Assembly (NCBI GenBank): GCA_037447655.1
Contig: JBBHKE010002726.1
Coordinates: forward strand, 167,938-231,937
DNA from: Zygnema cylindricum
Lineage: Eukaryota; Streptophyta; Zygnematophyceae; Zygnematales; Zygnemataceae
DNA length: 64,000 nt
Direction of reading: 5' to 3'
Shown here: positions 11,654 through 23,819 of the stretch, one piece after another
Layout: each line of letters opens with the position of its first letter
Position numbering within the stretch: the stretch's first letter is position 1
The notes under the pieces: model-generated
What the model was told of the DNA's origin: nothing
The model's input: the letters and a program-made list of their open reading frames with translations, nothing else
Databases searched by the model: none
Made by a program: the position numbers and the translations under genes

Positions 11654-12450
11654 TAGTGTTGGGTATCGGGTAAATTAATATCGCGATAAATTCGATATTC
11701 GATATATTGAATATCGATCGAGCAGAATCTGCGATATATCGTACCGGCACCAACATAAGCCATCGCGATATATATCGCGATATGTAGTATTTTTTTAAAT
11801 TTTATATTTTATATTTTTGTTATTTTAGCGAAAAAGACAAATTGTCTGATACGCCACAGACGTGATTTTCGATCCATGTCTTAAAGGTAGACGCCGCAAA
11901 ATATAACCGACAAAAAAGTACTAATTCTGTAATTCATATAATTACTTATTTAGGGTATGGTTACATCAGGAGGTCTCTGTAATAGTATGGACAGCAAAAT
12001 TTCTGTATTACAGAGGCCTCGGTTACATCGCGTATCGTCTGTAAATAAGTTTTTACATACGTGTTCTGATTTGAGTAGTTACACGTAAGTTGACGATCAA
12101 ATCTCTAAAATCGTCAAAGATTTAGAAACCGACCATTTTCGTATAGAAATCCGTACTTGCATATTACGTACGTGTACTTCACAAGTGTGCCGCGTCATTG
12201 TACCTCAGCGATCTCTTTCACTCTGCTGACTTTCAGGAAAAAACCGTATTTCTTTTCGGCAAAGATTTTACGGTCACCTTGTCCGAAGGCACGTGACTTT
12301 GAAGACCTGTGATTTTTTTTTTTTTAAAAGCCTCGATATATCGGCAATGCGATATATCGCGATATTTACCTTTTCGATATATCGATTATTGGGTACCTGA
12401 AATTCGATACATATCGAATATCGGCAAATGGTCCCCGATACCCAACACTA
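11654..12450. mobile_element. Non-autonomous DNA element with TAGTG termini (hAT-like)
   Basis: The ends are perfect 17-bp inverted repeats, TAGTGTTGGGTATCGGG and its complement. The subterminal regions are dense in CGATAT words on both sides. The 5-base terminus fits the loose hAT pattern, but the flanking 8-mers do not match, so a target duplication is not shown. Related fragments occur at 29840-30192 and flank the gypsy element (left of 31474 and 50549-50619). No coding capacity. Confidence 0.75.
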
Positions 12451-12534
12451 ATAAACATCATTAAAAATACTAAAAAAAAAATACTATTTAATAATTCTAT
12501 TTATAAATTCCTTTTTTTTTACAATTTTTGTTAG

Positions 12535-12711
12535 GTTCGACGAATCGGAGGAAATCCCGGAGAGGATTTGAGACAATCTATGTTTTCTTTTTCGAATGGA
12601 GGGATAGGAGAGGAAGAGGCTTATGGTGGAGGGGGTAGAGGGAGAGGAAGGAGAGGGGGTGGAAGGAGAGGAGGAGCAAGGGGAAGGGGGAGGAGAGGGA
12701 CGGGTTATTGA
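12535..12711 (+). CDS. Possible last exon of a Gly/Arg-rich (RGG) protein
   Basis: After a pyrimidine-rich acceptor (TTTTTGTTAG, ending 12534), one frame stays open for 58 codons to a TGA at 12709-12711. It reads MFSFSNGGIGEEEAYGGGG, then Gly/Arg repeats of the GAR/RGG kind and a final GTGY. RGG tails are typical of RNA-binding proteins such as Aly/REF, LSM14 or fibrillarin relatives, but I cannot choose among them. A polyadenylation-like AATAAATAAA follows near 12897. I found no upstream exon; the TAGTG element lies just before it. A purine-rich tract can mimic this composition, so the call is tentative. Confidence 0.35.
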   Translation, partial: VRRIGGNPGEDLRQSMFSFSNGGIGEEEAYGGGGRGRGRRGGGRRGGARGRGRRGTGY

Positions 12712-13119
12712 TCGATTTTTTGAAATGCATAGGTGTTTCCCTTTTTTATTTTCGTTTGTTTGTTTTTTTTTCTTTTTTTTTCTTTTTTTTAGTACTTAAT
12801 TTCCTTTCTTTGGTTCTTTTTCTTTTCTTTTTGTCTTTTGTCTTATTTTGTCTTATTTTTTGCCTTTTTTTTAAATGCCTCCAAATGAAAACCGACAAAT
12901 AAATAAATTTAGGTTTCCGAAATGGTTTTGATTTTTAGTATTAGACCGAAAAAATTTGGTGTCATGATTTTTAACATGAAAAAGTATATTTTTTTCATTT
13001 CATTTTTTCAATTTAATTCATTTTTTTTCTTTTTTTCCTTCCTTTTTCTTCTCTTTTTTTGTCAAAACATCGCATTTTTTTCATATGGCAGTAGTACAGT
13101 TTTCTGCGTCATTTTTCTC

Positions 13120-13330
<211 letters not shown>

Positions 13331-14805
13331 TGTTTTTTAGTTGAAATCAGTTGTGTAAAGCCCTTCCTTCTCTCCCGTAATTAGTGTTGAGGATTTATTA
13401 GTGTTAATTTTTTTGTTAGTGTTTAGGATTTTTATTAGTGTTAATGCGAAATTAGAATATATAATGCTAATTTATTATATTTAAGGAAAAGTGATAGGTT
13501 GTACTGCATTTCTTTAAATAGTGTGGATAATTTCTTTATTTTTTGATTTTTGGCCAAAAAAATTCGAGACCGAATTAGTGTTATTAACTCTAATAACGAT
13601 ATTACTAGTGGAGTTGTTTTGCTCCCGAGAAAAGTTAAAAAAAAAAAGAACAGAACGAGAGGTAAAGCAGAATTGAAATAGTAATATACTAAAAAATAGT
13701 ATTCTACTTCGTAGTATACTAAGGAATAGATAGTATGAAGATATTTTTTGTCTTAACAGGTAAGAGTCAAATATCAGCGCCACAAAATTTGGATTGCAAT
13801 GAAGTTTTTTCTATTCAAAATAAAATCAATATTTCAAAAAATCAATATTTTTCGAAATAGAATCATTATTTGTGTTAATAGCAGTAATTCCATCACAATA
13901 CTTTTTTCCCTTTTGAACACAGAATAGAGTGATTACTGCTACTTTTTTTTTTGTCTTAAAACTAATACGTGCTTCACAAATATCAATGTCATTCGAATCG
14001 GAAAATTATTAAATTAATTAAAAATTAGAGTCATTAACGCTAAAAACAGTCCTCATTTACACTAATTATTATCATTATATTTTTTGGTTCTCGAGATGGT
14101 TTACCATCGTGCTTTCGTAATAACTTTTTTTCTTATACTAATTATTCCTTAACACTAACAGCAATTTACTGTAATAATCCTGATATTATTTTCGCGAATG
14201 TGTACGTCATGTCACATATATAAACAAATGAAGTTAATCTATGCTTATTTCGCACACAAATAGCATCGTTATCATCTCCTGGTTAAGTAATAGAAACGCT
14301 CAAACGGTGAAACCGTGTTTAAACAGTCCACTACATGTTTATATTAAATAGAAGGTACAAAACTAGTAGTACTTTAAAATGCAATTCTGGGCTTGTGAAA
14401 ACATAATATTTTTGAACAATTTAATAATTCTTAACGCACAATTCAGGATGGAACTCAGAATTTTGGAATCTGTATATAGTTTACACAGACATCTTTAGCA
14501 AAAGAAAGGTTTGTTTTTCGGGAAAAAAACGACTAGACAGAGAAGATTTTACAAAGCGTGTGGAGGAGGGTAAACTTCCAAAAAGGAGAAAATAAAATGC
14601 ATCAGTATAGCACCGTACAGAATTTATTTTCACATTTTTTTTTTTTAATTAGTAGTTAAAGGCCCAAACGATCGCAGTTCTGAGTTCCATTGAGATCCAA
14701 TACTGTAAATAGTAGTTTCTCCAGCTTTACCTATTTTACATGTTTTAATAAGATACTATATATTGTGCATTACAAAATAAAATTTATGAAGGAAAAGGGT
14801 GGATT

Positions 14806-14920
14806 CCCTCAAGATTTCCTCAAGATTTCCTCCAGATTTTTTCCAGATTTCCTCAAAAATTCCTCAAAATTCCCTCAAGATTCCCTCAAGATTTCCTCAA
14901 CATTTCCTCAGGATATTTGA
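14806..14920 (+). repeat. Degenerate minisatellite, TTCCTCAAGA units
   Basis: About ten imperfect 10-13-base units built on TTCCTCAAGA/TTCCTCCAGA. They create an artificial frame repeating Phe-Pro-Gln-Asp-type residues. Confidence 0.8.
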
Positions 14921-15629
14921 AGATTTTTCAACAATTTCAACCAAAACTTGACAATGGTACAATTTTGCGGAGGATCTAAATCGTTGACCAAAATAAGGTT
15001 TTCTGACTTTTTCATAAGACCATCATCGAAATTATTCGCAGATGTATTGTTGTAAATGTTTACAATTTCTTTTCCAACTATTCATAAAAAAATACGAACT
15101 ATTCGATGAACCTGAAGCAAATTTTTAACAGTATGAAAGTCAAAAAGAATATTTAAATGCCAATGTTTCATAACTTCCTATGAAGAAATAATCCAGGGAG
15201 GGAGGGAGAAGGGAAGGGAGAAAAGGAAGGAGAAAGGGCATATACACACAACATCCCAAAAAATAGAAAAAAAAAAAAAAACGAAAAGGGTGACAAAATT
15301 CTGGATAAAAAAATTGTTTCCTTTGTTATATTCACTTCGAAAAGTGCCAAAAATGAACCAAAAGTTGGTCCTTGTCACATGATACACTAAAACCATACGT
15401 TTAAAAAAAAAAACAGGCTTTAATCCACTCCTAAATTTTATTATTCTTTCTGAGGACTCGACCAATCACTCTTCGTACCGCAAACAACAAAATGAACCCA
15501 AAAAATAATCCCTAACATAAGGACATCCTCAAAATTGCTTAATTCTTATTTTTCAACATCTTTCTTTTTCAAGACTACTGCCGTTCCTTACTTTTTATCT
15601 CCCAAAAAACTCGCCAAAGCTTTCGATTA

Positions 15630-15760
15630 TCATGCTATAGTTTTCACGTTTTTGTTTATCATGTTTTTGTTTTCATGTTTTGGTTTTCATGATATAGTTT
15701 TCATGCTTTAGTAGTTTCCATGTTTTTATTTTCATGCTGTTGTTTTCATGTTTTAAAAGT
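15630..15760. repeat. GTTTTCATG minisatellite at the 3' end of SEH1
   Basis: About nine imperfect copies of GTTTTCATG (CATGAAAAC in gene sense) lie just beyond the SEH1 stop codon, so probably within or after its 3' untranslated region. Confidence 0.75.
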
Positions 15761-15767
15761 TGTTTCT

Positions 15768-16473
15768 TTATTTATTTGTCATGGTACCGTCCACCCTCGC
15801 TTTCTCCTCCCATTTCCCGTTGAGATTATTTCGCCAAAGTTTCACAATTCTATCCTCTCCAACCGAAGCAACTTGCAAACCTCCCAAATCCCACACTACT
15901 TGTAGTATCTGCAAAATCAAAACCGTCAAAATGCCAACACTTTTAAGGCTTCTCTCATTAATAATAAAAACATGAAAGTAAAAAACAGGCGAAAAGCAAA
16001 AAACAAAGTGGTAATGACTTCATTTTTCTGCATCCTAATCATGTCTCCCATCATTTGCGACAATTAAAAGAAAAAAAGAAAAAAAAAACATATATTGCTT
16101 CAGAATTACAATGACATTTACCACATAGATTCCCTCTATTCCCTCCCTCTTCCCTCTAAAGAAGAAATAGAAAGTAGGAGGGAAAGGAAAGAAAAGAAAT
16201 AGAAAGTAGGAAAAATTAAAAAAGGGAAAGAAAGTAGCAAAGTAGAAAAAAAGGACAGTAAGGAAATAGGAAAGTAAGAAAGAAGAAAATCCTCTAAGAG
16301 AATAAAACATAGAAAAGCAGGAATTGCATTTTTTGCACCTTGGAACCGTGGTTCAAAGTTGCCTCTCTCTCCACCCCAAGGTTTTCAAAATTCAATCTCC
16401 AAATATGCAAACTTTGGTCGACCGCAACGGCAAGAAAGTCATCTGGCCTGCGAGGAGGAGAAGAAGATTCGAA

Positions 16474-16513
<40 letters not shown>

Positions 16514-19500
16514 ACATATCATCAAACATTCAAAATAATGTTTTACTCAATCAAAATGGGGTGGTTATGGCTTGCTTGGGGCAATATCAAAAAGGACTAG
16601 GAGGTTGACGATTTAACATTCAACATTTAATATATATATACGTGCATAAATTTATATACACAAAAGCCACATCAAAGTGAGCTCTTGAAAACAACCAAAG
16701 CCAAAAGATCACAATTCCAACCATTCCAAAAACACTAAGAAATATAAAAAGAAACTACAAGTACGCTTAAAAAAATTGTAAAAAAAATGTGTAACGACGC
16801 CTTTTTGTTTTTTGTTCCTTTTTTTTTTACCTGCCCAAGTTTGGTGCCCAAGAGACATCATATGCAGCTGGATCAGCCTCGTCGGGTTTCGAAAGAGAAG
16901 CTATTTTTTTCCACTTATTGAAAACCTCACTCTGTTGAAAAACCTGAAAAACATATCGGGAAGGTTTAGTATACCAACAAAAAAAACAAAAAAAAAAACA
17001 AAGGATTCAAGTTTTTGCCAAGATTTCGCTCCTGTGCGATGATTTGACAAGAGGAAAACAAAGAAATACTAAGAAAAAATTGACAGATTTTGGCGGAAAA
17101 AAATGGGATCTTAGCATTTCAAACTGTAGAAAATCTAGACAAAACCGTAGAAATACCCGAGAGAAAAAATGATAACTAAAACAGAAAAACCTGACAAAAA
17201 ACTGCATATACCTGTGCTGTATTGCTTCCAGGATAATTTCCTTGAGATCCCAAAAGAAAGAGAGGAGCTTGACCTTCACCAGGTAATGGGCTCCAACTCA
17301 GGGAAATTCGGTTGCAAAAATATCGATTTCCTCCCACTTTCGCTGAAATAAAAGGAAATTCTGTCTGCAAGCACATATAGATATGACAACCGAATATGAA
17401 GGAATCGCTTGAACGACCTGCAGAAAACAAGCTTGCCCATAGGAAATTCAGCTTGTTTTAGTGTTTTTAGAGAAGGTTCAGGTATCTGCAAGCTCCTAAA
17501 GCTACTTTTTTATGGTTTTCAGAGAAGCTCAGGGTATCCAAGCTCCTCAAGCTACCTTTTTAACGTTACTAGAGAATTTCGGGTATAAGATACATTTTCA
17601 ATAGACGGAGACTGGTGCATAGTAGGCTTCTTGAGAACTACTGGAGAGTGACATTTAAGAGTTATGAAAATCCTTAAAACAGGAAAGAAGATGCTAATAA
17701 CGGTTTCAACACAAAAAAACTAGCAAAACGAGTTCATCTTTGTCCACAGATTTTACATCCTTTCTTAAGTACACACAATTGCTCTGATAGAATAGCCATG
17801 AACAGTTGTACTGTCCACCATAGATAGTCTGGGGACTGAAAAGACTTCATGGTTTCTGGACAAACTCAGGAAATTATGTCTAACAAAGCACAACTGACTG
17901 TGCAGGTTTATGCACATTGTGTACAATCATTTGTGTAGGTTTGTGATAAACCTACACAAATTTATCAAACGGAAATTTGTGTAGGTTTCAAGTTTTACAA
18001 TTAACATCTGAATATGCAAAGCAATACTGAAATCGTAATAAAAAACTAATTTATACTAAAATAAAACCCTAAAACCCTAAAATATAGCTGAGAAACATGT
18101 TAAAATATTGTTCTTACCTGCAACTGCCATTCCGTGAGTTTCAAAATGTTGTTTTCCTCAAAGACTCTCAGCCACCCATCGGCACTAGCAGTCACCTGAA
18201 TAAAAGTATGACAAACAAATAAGAAAACCAAATAAGAAAACCAAAGAACGGGAAAACATTTACAAAATCTAGTTACGGAGACTAAAGCATGTGGTCTCCA
18301 CCCAAACCTAGTAACCCAAATTTTGACTCAACCGCAGTCTTTTTGACTGATGTCCTCAAAGAGTTCTTGGGATGCAAACAAGAAGAAAAAATTGTTTAGC
18401 ACACAAAGTGACTTGACATCGACTGTACCTCATCTTACAATATCCTACATGAAATGGTGGGTTGGTAAGTTTTGCAACAAAATCACAGCAATGAGGTGAA
18501 TGGCATAGCGATGTTTCCTCTGAACAGCCAAAAAAAAATTGTACTTCTCTTGTCCCGATTCCTCATCTACACCAAAAAACTTTGCAAAACAAAAGGTCGG
18601 GGTATTGTCTAAAATACTAGAGGTAAAGTGCATAGCTTTACATGGTGTCAATAATTTAATGATTTACTTACCAACAACAATCTCCCGGCTGGACTGGGTC
18701 CCATGGACATGGCTAGAGTTGGACTTGCCCTTTTTGGTAAACGAGCACAAAGTTCCCATGGAGTTGAAGCTCCACTATTTTGTGAGACCCCTGGAACTGA
18801 TTTCAACAGATTTTCATTAATGTTTCTACAATGTTCATGGCGATAATTATATTAATTTATGGGGTTAAGGATTTCAAATATCATAATGTTTGCATGATGT
18901 TGATGATCAAAGATGTGAAATTTTCCACGATGTTATCATTTCTATAATGTTAGTATTGCTACTATGATGTTAGTGTTACCTAATGTGATGTTTATGTGAC
19001 GTTGACGTTACTAAGATAATTATGGTACGAAATTTACTATGACATCCACATAAAAATTGATTCACATCCATTACGGCTTAAGTGTTTATATGTACAAAGC
19101 TTCAGAAGAAATGAGGTAGTAACGAAAAAAATTGATTAATAGTTTCACAATGCCTCGGAATTATGCACACAAAAAAATCAGGGTTACTCCCATTTCTTTA
19201 GGAAAAAATAGAAAAGACGGTTATGTAGATTCACAAGAGATACAGCTCATAAATTTGATCGACAAACAACAGAAAGACAACACTGCTTCCGCTATGAATT
19301 ATACAAGAAAAGCCAGATCATTCAATAGAGTACAATCTATGATAAACTTGTCAATTTGACTGAAATACAACAGAGTTGTACACAAGAAATGCCAAGAGTT
19401 GAATAAAGTAAATCCTGTAAAACAGTCACCGGTACAGAGAAGTGCCCCATCACATCTGTCAATCCTTTTAGTTACCTGGAATAGGTTTAGCCCAAAGAGA

Positions 19501-20870
19501 TACTCCATTTGCAACAGAACATACAGCCAGTTTACGCCCAAATTGTAGTGGAGTCCAACAAAACGCATGGATTGCATCGTTATCTGCCTGTTCAAAACCC
19601 CACAGATTTCACTTTCATGTCAATAACTGCTGTACAAAATACAGCAAATTTGCAGCCGCAGTTGAAGTTCCATGCCTAAATTATGAATTATAATAATGGT
19701 TGCACACACTGCTTCTCTATAAATCAAAGTAATAAAACGCCAGAAAATTCCTGGTCTTCATTATTATGGTGCATGGAGAAAACATGCTGGCAAGATCAGC
19801 CAGCGGCGAAGAAAGATTCAGTTTTACGATATTTGAAAGAAATTAGAAACAGTCTGAAGATTAAACTCTATTTAAAACTCATGTCCATCCTTCTCATCAC
19901 CTCCGACCACCTTATGCTTTCACTTTATCACCGGGTGTTTGGAAAAAATACCCGTTTTGCATCCATCCTATACAGCTCACTAACAATAGCCTGGTTTCTG
20001 TTAGCAGGAATATTATAACCGAGTTATCTAATTGAATCATATAACTGAATTATATGACTGAACTATATAGCTTACCTACACAGCTAATTTATACAGATTT
20101 TTAATCTAATAACTGAACTATAAACTGATACAGATTACTGATTTATACAGATGAATCGTGATGCAAACGGAACAATTGCACACCTGCCACATACTGTCCA
20201 CCTCTTATATATATTCATCAAGTATTTAAAGAATATTGGATGTTGCCTTTAATTTCATTACACCACTAATGGATTGTCATTGACTTTTCTTTTTGTTTTG
20301 TTTTAAACGGAATAATTGCATACCTGCCACTCGCTACTGAGGGTCCAGGCTACGGAGCCTTGCTCTGATGCTTCCCAGACTTCCACGTGGCCACTTGCAG
20401 ATCCTGCAGCATATTGCTGACGTGTATGATCCCATTCTCCCACGACTATGTCTCCGGTTGGTGATGCTGTGGGGACTACCTGACGTCACCAGCAGCTAGA
20501 AAGGACATAAGGCCTGACGTCATCAGCAGCCAGGGAGCTCATGAAAATCTGACGTCATCAGCTGCTGAAGTGCATATAAGGAGGATGGCCACCTGGAGTA
20601 AAATTTTCAGTACGTGGAATTTCCACAGTTTGATTATTTAAGACGGAAACATGCCCAGGGAATAATATGAAGGGAATGACTAATACGCAAACAATATGAT
20701 CTCTCAACATTTGCTGAAAACGATAATTATGAATTTGAAGCAGAAAAAACATACACATAGATTCATCGGACATAGGAATCATAAAGAACTGAGCCAGCAT
20801 CACATTATTCTTTTACTATGAGAAGGGCTCTCACCTGAACGGATGAAAACTTCAACGCAGAAGCTGCCAT
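15768..20870 (-). CDS. SEH1: Nucleoporin SEH1 (WD40), nine exons
   Basis: SEH1 is a Sec13-like WD40 protein of the Y-shaped (Nup107-160) nuclear pore complex and of the SEA/GATOR2 complex. Exons in gene order are 20870-20835, 20479-20324, 19587-19476, 18796-18672, 18195-18118, 17364-17212, 16943-16831, 16447-16339 and 15908-15768. All introns are GT-AG and all phases agree, giving 340 residues, the normal family length. Blade motifs seen: AAGSASGHVEVW (residues 36-47), LAVCSVANGVSLW (84-96), VTASADGWLRVF (144-155) then LTEWQLQ, SWAPNLGRPDDFLAVAV (about 251-267) and ASVGEDRIVKLW (308-319), then NLNGKWEEKA. These align in order with plant SEH1, including the joined sequence WQLQ-TEF and the insert before ISLSWSP. 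The start ATG (20870-20868) follows TAGGGTTTCCC, a telo-box-like leader. Exon 2 could use a nearby alternative acceptor. The 18445-18651 open frame lies in an intron. Confidence 0.9.
16482..16511. repeat. (AT)n microsatellite in SEH1 intron 7
   Basis: Fifteen AT dinucleotides between exons 7 and 8 of SEH1. Confidence 0.9.
17925..17990. repeat. Small palindromic repeat in SEH1 intron 5
   Basis: Three copies of a TTTGTGTAGGTTT-type word occur, the middle one inverted (AAACCTACACAAA), forming a hairpin around TTTGTGATAAAC. It may be a small inverted-repeat element remnant. Confidence 0.6.
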
Positions 20871-22177
20871 GGGAAACCCTAAAGAAGGAAAGGTGAGCAG
20901 TCGATGGTATCATGAAACACAATGAAATGCCATGAATCTTGTATGAGTCATGCAGCACTTTATCATGTATTATGCGTCACATACCAAATATTCTACCATA
21001 TATCAATGAGCCATGCATTATGTTTCAATCGAAAGTTCGAAACGTACATATCGTACGAGCAGCGTGTAAAGTACGAACTCTAATTTTGTTCCAGACTTCC
21101 AGTACACTTGGTTTATACGAAACTTTGTAAGCTTGAATGTTCACAGTTTAAAGCGGCGGGAGCTACAGTGTTTTCGACTTCGTTTCTATTTCCGCCGTAC
21201 CATATATATAAGTATTCGTACATATATCGTACGGTACACATATCGTACGGTATAAATCTCACGTGTGATTTGAGCAGAAGGACGAGATGTAAACGTCCAA
21301 GGGGTGTCTGCAAAGTTCAAACCCACCTTAAATTCGATCATTTTTTCTGCGACAACACCAAATTTCGCTCTTTGATCTCGCAACCATGTTCTGTACACCT
21401 TGAATCGTTATTAGCGTATAGAAATTATTAGTGTACCATATATATAACTATATAAGTACTCGTACATATCTCATACGGTACACATATCGTACGGTAGAAA
21501 TCTCACGTGTGATTTGAGCAGAAGGACAAGAGATGTAAACGTCCAAGGGGTGTCTGCAAAGTGCACACACCTTAAATTCGATCATTTTTTTTGCAACAAC
21601 ACCAAATTTCGCTCTTTGATCTCGCAACCATGTTCTGTACTTTGATGGTCTTATACCGTCGCGTTTTTTACAATAAAAAATTCTTCCCTTAGAACCATAG
21701 TTGTTCACGGCGTTTAGTGCGAACGATTTAATCGCGACGAATTATATGTAACAAACGCATTAAACCTTTTGAAAAAATCGTAAAAATCGTTAATGAATTT
21801 TCGTCCGTACTATTCCGTACATGTAAACAAAAATAAATTTCACACATATCGCAGTTTGTACCATTTTCGTACATTTTCCGCATCTTTTCGTAATAGTCCG
21901 TACATTTTTGGTACATTTCCGTACATTTCCGTAAAATTTATGTTCAGTTTACCGGACAGAAAGTACTACGAAGTGCAACGTATCTTTTCGTCAAATTTCG
22001 TACATTTACCATACAAAACCGTACAGTTATTGTAAAATACCGTACAATTTCCGTGAATTAGCCGTTCAGTTTACCGGACAGAAAGTACATTGCGTTTTTT
22101 TCCGATTTATTCAAAAGTCACGAATTATACGTTTTAATCGGAAAAAAGGAAAAAATCGCGCGATTTGAACAACTATG
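20578..22177. repeat. Segmental duplication, copy A (SEH1 promoter and exon 1)
   Basis: 1600 bp nearly identical to 24416-27802 once the 1779-bp insertion and its extra 8-bp target copy are removed. Both copies then have the same length, with only scattered substitutions (for example GTACGTGG against GTGCGTGG near the left edge). The segment covers SEH1 exon 1, upstream DNA, an internal direct repeat of about 190 bp (21205-21395 and 21450-21640) and the small hAT-like element at 21696-22177. The similarity continues for 96 bp (22178-22273) as a truncated copy of the element at 27811-28116. Confidence 0.93.
21696..22177. mobile_element. CATAGTTG-family hAT-like MITE, copy 1
   Basis: A 482-bp element starts CATAGTTGTTCA and ends TGAACAACTATG. 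It is rich in CCGTACATTT words and has no coding capacity. The left flank is CTTAGAAC. The right flank differs because a neighbouring element is truncated here. The equivalent at 27321-27802 has the same length. Confidence 0.85.
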
Positions 22178-22273
22178 GTCTGAATACAATATGGGTCTTA
22201 ATGTCATATTGTATGTTTTGCATACAATAGGCATATTGTATGGGCCTACTTTCACCTACTTTTGAACTATGGT
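22178..22273. repeat. Truncated copy of the CATAGTTCAAAAG-family MITE
   Basis: Matches the right part of the intact element at 27811-28116, including the terminus CTTTTGAACTATG. It lacks the left part. Confidence 0.8.
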
Positions 22274-22328
22274 CAGAAGGAGCGTGCGAAGATATTTCGG
22301 TTGACCTGCATACACCGTGGCGGAAGAC

Positions 22329-22420
22329 ACATGGCATGTACGACGTATTCGATTCTCACACATGGCATGTACGACGTATTCGATTCTCACACATGGCATG
22401 TACGACGTATTCGATTCTCA
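22329..22420. repeat. 31-bp tandem repeat, three copies
   Basis: Three perfect head-to-tail units starting ACATGGCATGTACGACG; the last is one base short. Confidence 0.95.
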
Positions 22421-23516
22421 TTGCCTGTTCGTGGTGGATTTTTTTTTTTACTTTTCACGTGTACCAATGGTACGCGACCAGTCTGAAGAAACTCTCCTCG
22501 CCGAGGAGAGTCCCTTCAAACTGGACGATTTGCGCGATTGCTTCGCGAATCTTTAAAAGTGAAAAATTCAACGGTCGATACTTACGCCTATAATATTGAA
22601 GCCATCCAGTAGACATGTTTCGTCATGTTTCGTCTGACAAAAAAAAATAGAATGGTACGAGTCTGTACGAAATAGTACGGCATCCAGTAAACAACCCCAC
22701 TTTTCCTCTAATGGAAGTTCACCCTTCTCCTAGAAAATGTTTTCGCATCAGTAACGCATCATTCCCACACGATACGATTCTCTGCCTTTGACAGCTGGAA
22801 ATCGGCAGAATGGAGATTATTGACCCGTTCGAGATAAGTCAAAAGCGATCCAGCCCCTAACTTTTAGTGCTCGAAGTTTTACCACTTACCTATAGGCAGT
22901 GTACGGTCGCACTGAATTTCCAGCCGCGGGTTACAGAGAACTAGCACTACGAGTGTCCACGTGTCAAGATTATCACCAAAAAAATTGGATATGAGCGCTT
23001 TTTTAAAAGCGTGTACATGCAAACAAAAGTAGCTTTGGTTATTAGTAACTTCAGGTACTTAATTCTCTGTTATATTTTCTGTCGATATCTTGTTCTACAA
23101 TGTTTCGGAGGCTGCCACGTTGCTTCCGTCAGCTTTCATCGGCAGGTTACAACGTCATTGTGTCACGTCACATATGTGGTTACCTGTAGCTTAAGAAGAG
23201 CATCCTGTATCTTACACGTGCGGGTAGCGGTACAGATTGCAGAAAGGCCAATCCGCGTAAAATGTACTTTTCTGTCGCGGAATATGCGAAAGGAAAAGCG
23301 CGTCCGCTTGCCACGTTCACTGAATCACCCGACTGTACGGACGCACTGTAACGTGCATATTTTTTAAAAAAAGAAACAAATGTCGTGAATCTCTGCAGCA
23401 TTACCTTTGCTTTATAACTGACATACATTTTCTTATATGTTTTTCTTATAGTTTTTTGTTATATTTTTTTGTTATATTTTTTTTTTTTGTTATATTTTTT
23501 TCTTCCAAGTTTTTCT
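22421..23516. other. No gene recognised; upstream region of the lipocalin exon
   Basis: Contains short frames without domain resemblance. It probably includes regulatory DNA for the lipocalin gene on the plus strand. Confidence 0.35.
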
Positions 23517-23524
23517 TATAAATA
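23517..23524 (+). promoter_or_regulatory. TATA box upstream of the lipocalin exon
   Basis: TATAAATA lies 110 bases before the ATG at 23634, leaving room for a start site near 23550 and a leader of about 85 bases. It stands out against the T-rich surroundings. Confidence 0.5.
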
Positions 23525-23633
23525 AATCCGTGTGTGCATTATTCCTTTTGAGTTATCTTCTTTTGTTTCTTCTCGTCTTTTTCCCCTTTTTTTTTGTCTT
23601 TAGTGCGTAGTTTTTGAGTTCCCGAGAGTCAAA

Positions 23634-23819
23634 ATGGAGGTCAAAATAGCAGGTGTTTATAGCGGAGTACTGTTTCTATGCTGGGTCAGTTTGCTAGTAG
23701 CGGCGCAGGATTTGCAACTAGAAGACAAAAAACAGTTTTGTCGCACGTGGGTGAAGTCAACCGGCGGGAAGTGTCCAAAGCCACCGACCATTGATTCAGT
23801 CAACGTGACAGCCTATCAG
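23634..23819 (+). CDS. First exon of a secreted ApoD-like lipocalin (partial gene)
   Basis: ATG in a good context (GTCAAAATGG) opens a 62-residue exon ending TATCAG/GTTTGA, a usable donor in phase 0. Residues 1-24 form a signal peptide, with a hydrophobic core around GVLFLCWVSLLVAA. After Cys36 the segment GKCPKPPTIDSVNVTAY (45-61) matches the conserved lead-in of apolipoprotein D-type lipocalins (G-x-CP-x-PP...F-x-Y before GxWYE). The next exon should start with the GxWYE motif. I found none before 24416, where the duplicated SEH1 segment begins after pyrimidine-rich DNA, nor obviously beyond it. The gene may be cut by that duplication or have a long first intron. The product would be a small extracellular carrier of hydrophobic ligands. 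Confidence 0.6.

Noticed and set aside
17176-17430. Longer minus-strand frame as the sixth SEH1 exon
   Set aside because: Using the acceptor at 17365 gives the family-like joint WQLQ-TEF and keeps phase 0. The longer frame adds unrelated residues.
18445-18651. 68-codon minus-strand frame as a SEH1 exon
   Set aside because: SEH1 exons 4 and 5 join in phase and in family order without it, so it lies in an intron.
22329-22420. CRISPR-like array
   Set aside because: The 31-bp units are directly adjacent with no spacers, and the host is eukaryotic.
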